Notes: generated by a model from the letters alone, not told the origin. 43,731 nucleotides of DNA from Streptomyces lushanensis (GCF_001700515.1 NZ_MAUD01000120.1:1-43731), one strand, 5' to 3'; positions 7,469 to 16,530 are shown, numbered from the stretch's first letter. A program made the numbers and translations.

Positions 7469-8587
7469 ATGAGCCTGACCCTGAGGACCATCAGCCGAGA
7501 GCAGCATCTGGCATACATCCAGAACCTGCCCGCGGCGAGTCATTGCCAGGTCCCGGCATGGGCTGACGTCAAGACGGAGTGGCGCTCCGAGAACCTGGGC
7601 TGGTTCGACAAGAACGACCAGCTCGTCGGTGTCGGACTGGTGCTCTACCGTCAACTCCCGAAGATCAAGCGGTATCTGGCGTATCTGCCCGAGGGCCCGG
7701 TGATCAACTGGTACGCCCCCAATCTGGACGACTGGCTCCAGCCGATGCTGGCGCACCTCAGGCACCAGGGCGCCTTCTCCGTGAAGATGGGCCCGCCGGT
7801 CGTCATCCGCCGCTGGGACGCCGGCGCCATCAAGTCCGGCATCCAGGACCCGGACGTCAAGCGTCTGCGCGATGTCGAGGCCACGCACATCGAGCCGCGC
7901 GCCTTCGAGGTGTCCGACCGGCTGCGCAAGATGGGCTGGCAGCAGGGCGAGGACGGCGGCGCCGGCTTCGGGGACGTACAGCCGCGCTACGTCTTCCAGG
8001 TGCCGCTGGCCAACCGCTCGCTGGACGACGTCCTCAAGGGCTTCAATCAGCTCTGGCGGCGCAACATCAAGAAGGCGGAGAAGGCCGGGGTCGATGTCGT
8101 CCAGGGCGGCTACGACGACCTCGCCGAGTGGCAGCGGCTCTACGAGATCACGGCCGAGCGCGACCACTTCCGGCCGCGCCCGCTCTCGTACTTCCAGCGG
8201 ATGTGGTCCGTCCTGAACGCCGAGGACCCCAACCGGATGCGCCTCTACTTCGCCCGGCACGAGGGTGAGAACGTCGCGGCGGCGACGATGCTGATCGTCG
8301 GCGGCCATGTGTGGTACTCCTACGGCGCGTCCGCCAACCACAAGCGCGAGGTCAGGCCCTCGAACGCGATGCAGTGGCGGATGCTGCGCGACGCCTACGC
8401 CATGGGCGCCACCGTCTACGACCTGCGCGGTATCTCCGACTCGCTGGACGAGACCGACCATCTCTTCGGTCTGATCCAGTTCAAGGTGGGCACCGGCGGC
8501 GAGGCCGTCGAGTACATCGGCGAGTGGGACTTCCCGCTCAACAAACTGCTCCACAAGGCGCTCGACATCTACATGTCGCGCCGTTGA
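7469..8587 (+). CDS. femX: Lipid II:glycine glycyltransferase FemX
   Basis: Encodes 372 residues. It belongs to the FemABX non-ribosomal peptidyltransferase family: two GNAT-like halves, with FNQLWRRNIKKAEKAGVDV and HVWYSYGASANHKREVRPSNAMQWRMLRDAYAMGA typical of the donor- and acceptor-site regions, and VYDLRGISDSLDETDHLFGLIQFKVGTGGEAVEYIGEWD near the end. In S. coelicolor the gene at this position adds the first glycine to lipid II, forming the Gly cross-bridge from LL-Dap, using Gly-tRNA in the cytoplasm. GAGGAG lies 8 nt before the ATG. An alanine-racemase-like gene follows on the same strand. Confidence 0.93.
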   Translation: MSLTLRTISREQHLAYIQNLPAASHCQVPAWADVKTEWRSENLGWFDKNDQLVGVGLVLYRQLPKIKRYLAYLPEGPVINWYAPNLDDWLQPMLAHLRHQGAFSVKMGPPVVIRRWDAGAIKSGIQDPDVKRLRDVEATHIEPRAFEVSDRLRKMGWQQGEDGGAGFGDVQPRYVFQVPLANRSLDDVLKGFNQLWRRNIKKAEKAGVDVVQGGYDDLAEWQRLYEITAERDHFRPRPLSYFQRMWSVLNAEDPNRMRLYFARHEGENVAAATMLIVGGHVWYSYGASANHKREVRPSNAMQWRMLRDAYAMGATVYDLRGISDSLDETDHLFGLIQFKVGTGGEAVEYIGEWDFPLNKLLHKALDIYMSRR

Positions 8588-8701
8588 CCGCGATGATGGG
8601 CCGCGGACACATGCGGTGGACATGTCCGTAAAGCCCTCAGGATTCCCAAGACCACCCATATCCTCCTTACACCGCAGCCCCGAGAAAGGTTCCGGACCGG
8701 C

Positions 8702-9733
8702 ATGGCGCTCTCCCTCTACGTCGACACCGCGCGCTGGCGGGCGCACCAGAAGTCGGTCATCGAGCAGTTCCCGGGGCTCGTCCCGGTCTGCAAGGGCAAC
8801 GGCTACGGCTTCGGCCATGAGCGCCTCGCCGACGAGACCACCCGTTTCGGCTCCGACACGCTCGCCGTCGGCACCATCTACGAGGCGGCCCGGATCAAGG
8901 ACTGGTTCAGCGGCGACCTTCTGGTGCTCACCCCCTTCAGGCGGGGCGAGGAGCCGGTTCCGCTGCCCGACCGCGTCATCCGCTCCGTCTCGTCCGTCGA
9001 CGGGGTCTTCGCGCTGGTGGGCGCCCGTGTCGTCATCGAGTGCATGTCCTCCATGAAGCGCCACGGCGTCAAGGAGGAGGAGCTGGGCCAGCTCCACGCG
9101 GCCATCGAGGACGTACGTCTGGAGGGCTTCGCCCTGCACCTGCCGCTGGACCGTACGGACGGCTCCGACGCGGTCGAGGAGGTCATCGGCTGGATGGACC
9201 GGCTGCGGGCGGCACGGCTCCCTCTGCACACCATGTTCGTGAGCCATCTGCGCTCCAGTGAGCTGGCCCGGTTGCAGCAGCAGTTCCCGCAGACCCGTTT
9301 CCGCGCCCGTATCGGCACGCGGCTGTGGCTCGGCGACCATGAGGCCACCGAGTACCGCGGCTCCGTTCTGGACGTCACCCGGGTCGTCAAGGGCGACCGG
9401 TTCGGCTACCGCCAGCAGAAGGCCGCCTCCGACGGCTGGCTGGTGGTGGTCGCCGGAGGTACGTCCCACGGCGTCGGGCTGGAGGCCCCCAAGGCCCTGC
9501 ACGGCGTGATGCCCCGCGCCAAGGGCGTCGCCCGGGCCGGCCTGGCCACGGTCAACCGCAATCTCTCGCCGTTCGTCTGGGCCGGGAAGCAGCGCTGGTT
9601 CGCCGAGCCGCCGCACATGCAGGTGTCGATCCTGTTCGTGCCCTCGGACGCCGACGAGCCGAAGGTCGGCGACGAGCTGGTGGCCCATCTTCGCCACACG
9701 ACGACCCAGTTCGACCGGCTCGTCGACCGCTGA
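8702..9733 (+). CDS. Alanine racemase-like PLP enzyme
   Basis: Encodes 343 residues, fold type III PLP family. VPVCKGNGYGFGHERLADE holds the PLP-binding lysine (K31), equivalent to the VVKADAYGHG motif of Alr. Barrel segments follow (DTLAVGTIYEAARIK, GFALHLPLDRTDG, RFRARIGTRLWLGD), then a C-terminal beta domain (VTRVVKGDRFGYRQQ...VSILFVPSDADEPKVGDELV) as in Alr. It is somewhat shorter than typical Alr, and the KGNGYGFG motif departs from the usual form, so it may act on another amino acid. It lies 114 bp after femX, which suggests a role in cross-bridge or stem-peptide chemistry (inferred). A canonical alr is expected elsewhere. Confidence 0.85.
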   Translation: MALSLYVDTARWRAHQKSVIEQFPGLVPVCKGNGYGFGHERLADETTRFGSDTLAVGTIYEAARIKDWFSGDLLVLTPFRRGEEPVPLPDRVIRSVSSVDGVFALVGARVVIECMSSMKRHGVKEEELGQLHAAIEDVRLEGFALHLPLDRTDGSDAVEEVIGWMDRLRAARLPLHTMFVSHLRSSELARLQQQFPQTRFRARIGTRLWLGDHEATEYRGSVLDVTRVVKGDRFGYRQQKAASDGWLVVVAGGTSHGVGLEAPKALHGVMPRAKGVARAGLATVNRNLSPFVWAGKQRWFAEPPHMQVSILFVPSDADEPKVGDELVAHLRHTTTQFDRLVDR

Positions 9734-9779
9734 CTCCCGGCTCACGGCCCCACGCCCCGCACCGCTGCCCGCACCGGCC

Positions 9780-9805
9780 TCAGAGCGCCCTCACCAGCGC
9801 TCTGA
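9780..9805. terminator. Terminator hairpin between convergent genes
   Basis: TCAGAGCGC (9780-9788) pairs with GCGCTCTGA (9797-9805). A second inverted repeat (GCCCGGAGA 9843-9851 with 9876-9884) follows and reaches into the end of the glycosyltransferase gene. Together they probably end both convergent transcripts. Confidence 0.6.
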
Positions 9806-9868
9806 GCGCCTGAGAGGCGTCAGGAGCACGGGACACGGAGAAGCCCGGAGAAACCCGCTGAACCGCCC

Positions 9869-11359
9869 TCAGGCCTCTCCGGGCGGCCGTACGCCCCACT
9901 CGACGCGTGGCGCCTGCACCGTCTGGGCCAGGTGCTCCGACGAGCCGCGGGCCTGTCCGAGGACGAACACGTCCTTGGCGCCGTCCAGCACGCCGCCGGA
10001 GGGGTCGTCCGTGCCGTCGGTCCGTACACCGTCCCGCTCGGGCAGCAGGGCGTCCCGTACGACCAGTGCGCACAGATACAGCGTGCCCGCCAGATGCAGG
10101 GCGATCGCGAGCTGGTACCCCTCCGTGGGCAGGCCCTTGTGGGCGTCACCGCTCGTCGTGTACGCGAGGTACATCCAGATGCCCAGGTAGTACATGACCT
10201 CGCAGGCCTGCCAGATCAGGAAGTCCCGCCAGCGTGGCCGGGCCAGGGCGGCCAGCGGAATCAGCCACAGTACGTACTGCGGCGAGTAGACCTTGTTGGT
10301 CAGGATGAACGCGGCGACGACCAGGAAGGCGAGCTGCGCGAAACGCGGCCGGCGCGGGGCCGTCAGGGCCAGCAGCCCGATGCCCCCGCAGGCCAGCACC
10401 ATCAGCACCATCGCATAGGTGTTGACGGTCTCGACCTCCAGTGACTTGCCCGTGCGCTGTGTGATGATCAGCCAGAAGGAACCGAAGTCCACCTGGCGCT
10501 CCTGGCTGAAGGTGTAGAACTTCTTCCACCCCTCGGGCGCGAGCACCATCACCGGCAGATTCACCGCCAGCCACGCGCCCGCCGTGCCCAGCAGGGCCGT
10601 CCCGTACTCCCGGAACCTCCCCGCCCGCCAGCACAGCACGAACAGCGGCCCCAGCAGCAGGACGGGATAGAGCTTGGCGGCGGTCGCGAGCCCGATGAGG
10701 ACGCCGAAGGCCAGCGTCCGGCCGCGGGACCACATCAGCATCGCCGCGGCGGTGAGCGCCACGGCCAGCAGATCCCAGTTGATGGTGGCGGTGAGCGCGA
10801 AGGCGGGCGCCAGAGCGACCAGCAGGGCGTCCCAGGGGCGGCGCCGGTGGGTGCGGGCGACACAGACCGCGATGATCACGGCGCAGATCATCAGCATCCC
10901 GGCGTTGACCATCCAGTACATCTGCTCGCGGTACTGGAGGGAGCCGCCCGGGGTGAGCCAGGAGGCGACCTCCATGAAGAGGCCGGTCAGTACCGGGTAT
11001 TCCAGGTACTGCATGTCGCCGTTCAGCCGGTCGAAGTACGGCACCAGGTTGTCGGCGAAGCCACGCCCCAGAAAGAGGTGCGGGATGTCCGAGTAGCAGG
11101 CGTGGGTGTACTGGGAGCTGGCGCCCCGGAACCAGGCCCATTCGTAACAGGGCATCTTCTGCGCCATTCCCAGTGCAAACATGCCGATCGCCACCAGTGC
11201 GACGACACGCACGGGTGTGAGCCGGCTGCTGCCGAGCCAGGCCCAGCGCCCGACCGGGCCCCCGATCAGCTCGCTGCCGGCCGCGGCGATCTCGTCCCGC
11301 CGGGTGGGGGACACGACCGACCGGTCCTGGTGCACGGTTGTCTCTTCTGCGCTCGGCAT
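9869..11359 (-). CDS. Polytopic membrane glycosyltransferase, GT87 / DUF2029 type
   Basis: Encodes 496 residues from MPSAEETT. About ten membrane helices, with PYFDRLNGDMQYLEYPVLTGLFMEVASWL and INWDLLAVALTAAAMLMWSRGRT near the N-terminal half and KLYPVLLLGPLFVLCW, VYSPQYVLWLIPLAAL later. This resembles GT-C enzymes of family GT87, which use polyprenyl-phosphate-mannose at the outer face of the membrane. The acceptor is unknown. The start at 11359 is preferred because GCAGG lies 10 nt upstream; an ATG three codons earlier (11368) has no room for an RBS. It follows the PBP gene on the same strand and may be co-transcribed. Confidence 0.8.
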   Translation of the reverse strand: MPSAEETTVHQDRSVVSPTRRDEIAAAGSELIGGPVGRWAWLGSSRLTPVRVVALVAIGMFALGMAQKMPCYEWAWFRGASSQYTHACYSDIPHLFLGRGFADNLVPYFDRLNGDMQYLEYPVLTGLFMEVASWLTPGGSLQYREQMYWMVNAGMLMICAVIIAVCVARTHRRRPWDALLVALAPAFALTATINWDLLAVALTAAAMLMWSRGRTLAFGVLIGLATAAKLYPVLLLGPLFVLCWRAGRFREYGTALLGTAGAWLAVNLPVMVLAPEGWKKFYTFSQERQVDFGSFWLIITQRTGKSLEVETVNTYAMVLMVLACGGIGLLALTAPRRPRFAQLAFLVVAAFILTNKVYSPQYVLWLIPLAALARPRWRDFLIWQACEVMYYLGIWMYLAYTTSGDAHKGLPTEGYQLAIALHLAGTLYLCALVVRDALLPERDGVRTDGTDDPSGGVLDGAKDVFVLGQARGSSEHLAQTVQAPRVEWGVRPPGEA

Positions 11360-11548
11360 GGCGCCCATCCTGCCGTACGGGGCTGTGGACGCGGCGAGGG
11401 CCGCCGCACGGTACGCACAGTGAGCCTGTACGTGACCGGTGCGACGGCCCTCGTGCCGGGCGCGTCGGGCGCCGCCGGAGGCGGACGCCGTCAGGGGCGG
11501 GGGCGTCGGTCGGGCCGGGCGGCCACCGCTGCCCCCGGCCCTGGGCGG

Positions 11549-14257
11549 CTACCCCCCGGAGCCGCCGAAGAAGCCGCCGCCGCCATTGCCGTCCTGGCCG
11601 CCTGGATCGGTGCCGGTCGCCGACGGGGACGTACTGGCCCCGCCGGGCCCTCCGCCGCCGTTGTCACCGCCCTGATTGCCGCCGCCTCCGTTGTTGCCGC
11701 CCTGATTGCCTCCGCCGTTGTCACCACAGCCGAAGATCTGCTCGCAGGTGTCGCTCGGGGTGGGCTGGGATTCGGACGGCGTCTCGGACGGCGTTTCGGA
11801 GGGAGTCTCCGACGGCGTCTCGGACGGCGTCTCGCTCGGCGTCGGGGTCGGGCTGGCGGCGCCTCCGCCCCAGTAGGACTCACCGATGGGCTCAGGCGTG
11901 GGGAAGTCCTTGGCCGGCTCGTTCTTCAGCGCTTCCGCCATGTAGTCGTGCCAGATCTCGGACGGGAACGACGCACCGTGGATCTTGTCCTGGCCGCCGG
12001 TGCCGAACATCTGCAGGAACTCGCGCTTCTTGTTCTTCGCGTCGTCGTCCATCCGGTACATGTCGATGGCGGTCGAGAGCTGCGGGGTGTAGCCCACGAA
12101 CCAGGCCGACTTGTTGCCGTCGGTGGTACCGGTCTTGCCCGCCACCTCGCGTCCCTCGAGCTGGGCATTCGTACCGGTGCCCTTCTCCACCACGGTCTTC
12201 AGGACGTCCGTGACGTTGTCCGCGACCGCCGCGGAGAACGCCGTCTTCCCTCCTGTCGTGTCGTGCTTGTAGAGGGTCTCGCCGCCCTTCGTCACCTTGG
12301 TGACGGAGTACGGATCGCGCTGCTTGCCGCTGGACGCGAACGTGGCGTACGAGGCCGCCATTCGGATGGCGCTGGGGTCGGAGATCCCGATCGAGAACGA
12401 CGGCACGTCGGACTTGCTGAGAGAACCCTCCAGAAGCCCTGCCCGCATCGCGTAGTCCCGCACCACCGGGATGCCCACATCCATGCCGAGCTGGACGAAG
12501 GGGGAGTTGGCGGAGTCCCGCATCGCCTCACGCAGATCGATGTCGCCGTACGACTTGTCGCCGTCGTTCCTCTGGAGCCACTCCTTCCCTTCCTCGTTGG
12601 TCCAGATCGAACCGTCGTAGTTCTTGATCTTCAGCTTGTTGTCGCCGTTGTAGATCGTCTTGTCCGGCGAGACCCGGGTGCGCTCGGCATCACTCTGGCC
12701 CGGGAGTCCCTGGGGATCGCGCACACCCTTGTCCATCGCCGCGGCCAGGACATACGGCTTGAAGGTCGATCCGACCTGCGCACCCGTCTGGTCGGCGTTG
12801 TTGGTGAAGTGCTTGGTGGCGTCCTGACCGCCGTAGATGGCGATGATCTTCCCCGTGGCGGGCTCGACGGAAGCGCCACCGAACTGGACATGCGTATCGG
12901 TCTTGGGGCGCTTCTTGGGGTCGATATTGGCGTCGTAGACCTTCTCGACCGCCGTCCTGAGCTGCTCGACCTTCTTCTTGTTGAAGGTCGTGTGGATCTC
13001 GTAGCCGCCCGTGGCGAGCTGGTCGGCCGTGACGTCGCGCTTGTTGTTGTTGACGAAGTACGCCTTGGCGAGGTCGACCAGATAGCCGATCTGCCCACCG
13101 AGCTGCGCGTTCTTCTTCGGCGGGTCCGGCATCGGGAACTCGGTGTACTTGGCGCGCTCGGCAGCGTCGAGATGCTCGTCCTTGACCATCTCGTTCAGGA
13201 TCCAGGCCCAGCGCTCCGTGGCGCGCTCGGTATTGGCCGTCGGGGTGGCGATCGGGTTGATCTCGGTGGCGCCGGCGGGGTCGTAGAGGGTCGCGCCCTT
13301 GAGCAGCGCGGCAAGGAAGGCGCACTCGCTCGGGTTCAGCTTCGAGGCGTCCTTGCCGTAGTACGTACGGGCCGCCGCCTGGATGCCGTAGGCGCCGCGT
13401 CCGTAGTACGAGGTGTTCAGATAGCCCGCCAGGATGTCGGACTTCTCCATGTCCGTGCCGACCTTCATGGCGATGAACATCTCTTTGAACTTACGGCTGA
13501 GCGTCTGGCTCTGGTCACCGAGCCGGGCGTTCTTGACGTACTGCTGGGTGATGGTCGAGCCACCCTGTGTGTCGCCGCCCATGGCCATGTTGAACAGTGC
13601 CCGGCCGACGCCCATGAAGTCGACGCCGGGGTCCTCGTAGAAGGACTTGTTCTCCGCGGAGATCACCGCGAACTGCATCGCCTTCGGGATGCTCTCGATC
13701 CCGACGATCTGCCGGTTGACCTCACCACCGGTGGCGACCATCTGGGTGCCGTCGTCCCAGTAGTAGACATTGTTCTCGGCCTGCGACGCCTGGCTGTCCT
13801 TGGGCACCGAGACCACGGCGTACGCGATCGTCCCCGCGGCGAGGACGGAGCCGAGGAAGCCGATCGACAGAGCGGTGGTCTGCCTCCAGGACGGCACCCA
13901 CCGGCGCCAGCCGTACTTGCCGAAGCGCGGGTAGTCGATCAGCCGTTTCTTGCCCGGCTGACCACCGCGGCCGGGCCCTTCGGCCCCCCCGCCACCGCCA
14001 CGCCGGCCGCCGCCGGGCCCGCCACGGCCCGGCCCACCGCCGTCCGGCGCGCGTCGACGGCCTCCCCGCTGGGCAGCACGCCTGGCGGCGGCGCGTCCGC
14101 CGTAGGGACGCTCCTCCTCGTACGGATCGGAGTGCGAAACCGAAACGGTTTCCTGGGAAGGGGCAGCGCGGCGGCCTGATGGCTGCTGGGCAGCACGCCT
14201 GGCCGCTGCACGTCCGCCACCCTGCGGCTGCGGTTGTTTGCGACGGTGCTCGCTCAT
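11549..14257 (-). CDS. Class A penicillin-binding protein
   Basis: Encodes 902 residues. A basic, Gly/Arg/Ala-rich cytoplasmic tail (about 1-120) leads to one membrane helix (about 128-150). The GT51 glycosyltransferase domain has ISAENKSFYEDPGVD (E202 as presumed catalytic Glu) and GGSTITQQ (232-239). The transpeptidase domain has STFK (S497 nucleophile, K500), SAN (582-584) and KTGT (K708). The C-terminus is a Pro/Ser/Thr linker of SETP repeats, a Cys pair (DTCEQIFGC) and a Gly/Asn-rich tail. It polymerises and cross-links peptidoglycan outside the membrane. The start is MSEHRRK with GAGGAG 10 nt upstream. A candidate ECF-type promoter lies about 130 bp upstream. Confidence 0.95.
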   Translation of the reverse strand: MSEHRRKQPQPQGGGRAAARRAAQQPSGRRAAPSQETVSVSHSDPYEEERPYGGRAAARRAAQRGGRRRAPDGGGPGRGGPGGGRRGGGGGAEGPGRGGQPGKKRLIDYPRFGKYGWRRWVPSWRQTTALSIGFLGSVLAAGTIAYAVVSVPKDSQASQAENNVYYWDDGTQMVATGGEVNRQIVGIESIPKAMQFAVISAENKSFYEDPGVDFMGVGRALFNMAMGGDTQGGSTITQQYVKNARLGDQSQTLSRKFKEMFIAMKVGTDMEKSDILAGYLNTSYYGRGAYGIQAAARTYYGKDASKLNPSECAFLAALLKGATLYDPAGATEINPIATPTANTERATERWAWILNEMVKDEHLDAAERAKYTEFPMPDPPKKNAQLGGQIGYLVDLAKAYFVNNNKRDVTADQLATGGYEIHTTFNKKKVEQLRTAVEKVYDANIDPKKRPKTDTHVQFGGASVEPATGKIIAIYGGQDATKHFTNNADQTGAQVGSTFKPYVLAAAMDKGVRDPQGLPGQSDAERTRVSPDKTIYNGDNKLKIKNYDGSIWTNEEGKEWLQRNDGDKSYGDIDLREAMRDSANSPFVQLGMDVGIPVVRDYAMRAGLLEGSLSKSDVPSFSIGISDPSAIRMAASYATFASSGKQRDPYSVTKVTKGGETLYKHDTTGGKTAFSAAVADNVTDVLKTVVEKGTGTNAQLEGREVAGKTGTTDGNKSAWFVGYTPQLSTAIDMYRMDDDAKNKKREFLQMFGTGGQDKIHGASFPSEIWHDYMAEALKNEPAKDFPTPEPIGESYWGGGAASPTPTPSETPSETPSETPSETPSETPSESQPTPSDTCEQIFGCGDNGGGNQGGNNGGGGNQGGDNGGGGPGGASTSPSATGTDPGGQDGNGGGGFFGGSGG
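11771..11842 (-). repeat. Tandem 12-bp repeat encoding SETP units
   Basis: About five imperfect tandem copies of a 12-bp unit (GGCGTCTCGGAC on the + strand) encode SETP repeated in the C-terminal linker of the PBP. Copy number of such units is expected to vary between strains. Confidence 0.8.
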
Positions 14258-14382
14258 CGAACGACTACTCCTCGGGCAGGCGCGGACGCCTGGAAGCGGC
14301 AGTTGAGTTCCGGTCCCCCCGAAATGAATACGGACCAGCCCGGTTGGGAGCTCATCCGGCAGACAGCCGGTAAGCCGACAGT

Positions 14383-14411
14383 CTTGACGCTCAGCCGCGT
14401 CGTTCGGTTCC
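14383..14411 (-). promoter_or_regulatory. Candidate ECF (sigma-E-like) promoter for the PBP gene
   Basis: On the minus strand GGAACC (14411-14406), 17-nt spacer, GTCAAG (14388-14383). This matches the GGAAC / GTC pattern of cell-envelope-stress ECF promoters in Streptomyces. The leader would be about 120 nt. Confidence 0.4.
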
Positions 14412-14534
14412 CAGTGGTCTGCATGCCGCACAGACTACGCACGGTCAAAAGCCTCCGAGAGCTGAAGTTCGTCTCAAACCAGGCAAGTTGCACCCTGAGA
14501 ATTGTCAATGTGACGCCGTTCACCTTGACCCCAC

Positions 14535-14563
14535 TTGTCCCAACTGCATCTCCGCTCTATCGT
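14535..14563 (+). promoter_or_regulatory. Predicted promoter of the padR gene
   Basis: TTGTCC (14535-14540), 17-nt spacer, TATCGT (14558-14563). The expected start point falls inside the operator palindrome. Confidence 0.5.
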
Positions 14564-14566
14564 CGG

Positions 14567-14587
14567 GATGTATCGAGTCGATACATC
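14567..14587. promoter_or_regulatory. PadR operator, perfect 21-bp palindrome
   Basis: GATGTATCGA-G-TCGATACATC: two perfect 10-bp arms around one base. It contains the ATGTAT...ATACAT form bound by many actinobacterial PadR-family repressors. It lies 40 bp before the padR start and over the predicted transcription start, so autorepression is likely. Confidence 0.8.
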
Positions 14588-14627
14588 AGAACGCCATAAG
14601 GGTCCCGGATCATGGAGGAGGCGAAGG

Positions 14628-15344
14628 GTGAGCAGACGCTCGGGCATCCTTGAGTTCGCTGTCCTCGGTCTGCTCCGCGAGTCCCCCATGCACGGGTATG
14701 AGCTGCGCAAACGGCTCAACACCTCGCTGGGGATCTTCCGGGCCTTCAGTTACGGGACGCTCTATCCCTGCCTCAAGACGCTGGTCGCCAACGGCTGGTT
14801 GATCGAGGAGCCGGGCAGCGCCCTTGAGGACGCGCTCGCCGCCTCACTGGCGGGACGCCGCGCCAAGATCGTCTATCGGTTGACGGCGGAAGGTAAGGAG
14901 CACTTCGAGGAACTCCTGTCGCACACCGGTCCCGATGCCTGGGAGGACGAGCACTTCGCGGCTCGGTTCGCCTTCTTCGGCCAGACGGAGCGCGAGGTGC
15001 GGATGCGGGTGCTGGAAGGGCGGCGCAGCCGGCTGGAGGAGCGTCTGGAGAAGATGCGCGCCTCCCTGGTCCGTACGCGCGAGCGCCTCGACGACTACAC
15101 GCTTGAGCTCCAGCGCCACGGAATGGAGTCCGTGGAGCGCGAAGTGCGCTGGCTGAACGAGCTCATCGAGAGCGAGCGGGCGGGACGGGACCAGCGACGG
15201 TCCGGCCCCGAGGGCCTCGCAGAGCAGGAAGACACACCGGGGGAAGCGGATGGCCTGCCCCGGCACCGGGACGCTGCGTCTCCCGGGGGCACGCCCTCGG
15301 CACGTCCCGGACCGCCGGATCCGTCCGCGGACACCACCAAGTGA
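14628..15344 (+). CDS. PadR family transcriptional regulator
   Basis: Encodes 238 residues. The winged-helix domain is about 1-95 (ILEFAVLGLLRESPMHGYELRKRL, IFRAFSYGTLYPCLKTLVANGWLIEE, KIVYRLTAEGKEHFEELL), the PadR signature. A helical C-terminal part for dimerisation (LEGRRSRLEERLEKMRASLVRTRERL...LELQRHGMESVEREVRWLNELI) follows, then a low-complexity acidic tail of about 45 residues. GTG start with GGAGGAG upstream; the in-frame extension upstream would run through the operator and is rejected. It precedes inositol-1-phosphate synthase by 60 bp on the same strand, so it probably controls itself and that gene. The inducer is unknown. Confidence 0.92.
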   Translation: MSRRSGILEFAVLGLLRESPMHGYELRKRLNTSLGIFRAFSYGTLYPCLKTLVANGWLIEEPGSALEDALAASLAGRRAKIVYRLTAEGKEHFEELLSHTGPDAWEDEHFAARFAFFGQTEREVRMRVLEGRRSRLEERLEKMRASLVRTRERLDDYTLELQRHGMESVEREVRWLNELIESERAGRDQRRSGPEGLAEQEDTPGEADGLPRHRDAASPGGTPSARPGPPDPSADTTK

Positions 15345-15390
15345 GGTCCTGCATCTCCGCAGGGTCTCATCATGAACACTGAGATCACAC

Positions 15391-15396
15391 AGGGAG
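15391..15396 (+). promoter_or_regulatory. RBS that decides the ino1 start
   Basis: AGGGAG lies 8 nt before ATG 15405, favouring [10 protein letters not shown] over an in-frame ATG 11 codons upstream. Confidence 0.65.
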
Positions 15397-15404
15397 CAAC
15401 CGGA

Positions 15405-16487
15405 ATGGGTTCGGTTCGCGTAGCCATCGTCGGCGTGGGCAACTGCGCCGCCTCGCTGGTGCAGGGCGTCGAGTACTACAAGGACGCCGACCCGGCGGGC
15501 AAGGTACCGGGTCTGATGCACGTCCAGTTCGGCGAGTACCACGTGCGGGACATCGAGTTCGTGGCCGCCTTCGACGTCGACGCGAAGAAGGTCGGCCTCG
15601 ACCTCGCGAACGCCATCGGCGCCAGCGAGAACAACACCATCAAGATCTGCGATGTGCCGACCACGGGCGTCACCGTCCAGCGCGGTCACACCCTCGACGG
15701 TCTGGGCAAGTACTACCGCCAGACGATCGAGGAGTCCCCCGAGGCACCGGTGGACATCGTCCAGACCCTCAAGGACCAGCAGGTCGACGTCCTCGTCTGC
15801 TATCTGCCCGTGGGGTCCGAGGCCGCCGCGAAGTTCTACGCGCAGTGCGCCATCGATGCCAAGGTCGCCTTCGTCAACGCCCTCCCGGTCTTCATCGCCG
15901 GCACGAAGGAGTGGGCGGACAAGTTCACCGAGGCCGGTGTCCCGATCGTCGGTGACGACATCAAGTCCCAGGTCGGCGCGACCATCACGCACCGCGTCAT
16001 GGCGAAGCTCTTCGAGGACCGGGGCGTCGTCCTGGACCGCACGATGCAGCTCAACGTCGGCGGCAACATGGACTTCAAGAACATGCTCGAGCGTGAGCGC
16101 CTGGAGTCCAAGAAGATCTCCAAGACACAGGCCGTCACCTCCCAGATCCCCGACCGCGACCTCGGTGCGGACAACGTCCACATCGGCCCGTCGGACTATG
16201 TGGCCTGGCTCGACGACCGCAAGTGGGCGTATGTCCGCCTTGAAGGCCGCGCCTTCGGCGATGTCCCGCTGAACCTGGAGTACAAGCTCGAGGTCTGGGA
16301 CTCCCCGAACTCCGCGGGTGTCATCATCGACGCCGTGCGTGCGGCGAAGATCGCCAAGGACCGTGGCATCGGCGGCCCGATCCTGTCGGCGTCCTCGTAC
16401 TTCATGAAGAGCCCGCCTGTGCAGTACTTCGACGACCAGGCGCGTGAGAACGTCGAGAAGTTCATCAGGGGCGAGGTCGACCGCTAG
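15405..16487 (+). CDS. ino1: myo-Inositol-1-phosphate synthase
   Basis: Encodes 360 residues, the usual length of the short actinobacterial form. The NAD-binding motif [16 protein letters not shown] opens the protein. [66 protein letters not shown] and the late [33 protein letters not shown] are family signatures. It turns glucose-6-phosphate into inositol-1-phosphate in the cytoplasm, feeding phosphatidylinositol and mycothiol, the actinobacterial redox buffer. It follows the padR gene. A terminator lies just downstream. Confidence 0.96.
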   Translation: MGSVRVAIVGVGNCAASLVQGVEYYKDADPAGKVPGLMHVQFGEYHVRDIEFVAAFDVDAKKVGLDLANAIGASENNTIKICDVPTTGVTVQRGHTLDGLGKYYRQTIEESPEAPVDIVQTLKDQQVDVLVCYLPVGSEAAAKFYAQCAIDAKVAFVNALPVFIAGTKEWADKFTEAGVPIVGDDIKSQVGATITHRVMAKLFEDRGVVLDRTMQLNVGGNMDFKNMLERERLESKKISKTQAVTSQIPDRDLGADNVHIGPSDYVAWLDDRKWAYVRLEGRAFGDVPLNLEYKLEVWDSPNSAGVIIDAVRAAKIAKDRGIGGPILSASSYFMKSPPVQYFDDQARENVEKFIRGEVDR

Positions 16488-16530
16488 AGATCACTCACCT
16501 TCGTGCGGGCGTACGAGCCATAGGTGAGCC

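Larger units (their letters stand above)
14258..14627. other. Divergent intergenic region PBP-PadR
   Basis: 370 bp without a convincing gene. It carries a candidate ECF-type promoter reading left (14383-14411), a -35/-10 pair reading right (14535-14563), and the PadR operator (14567-14587). Short open frames here lack RBS support. Confidence 0.7.

Noticed and set aside
10847..14179. 1110-residue open frame opposite the PBP and the glycosyltransferase
   Set aside because: Shadow of the high-GC antisense strand; the opposite strand holds two clear conserved proteins.
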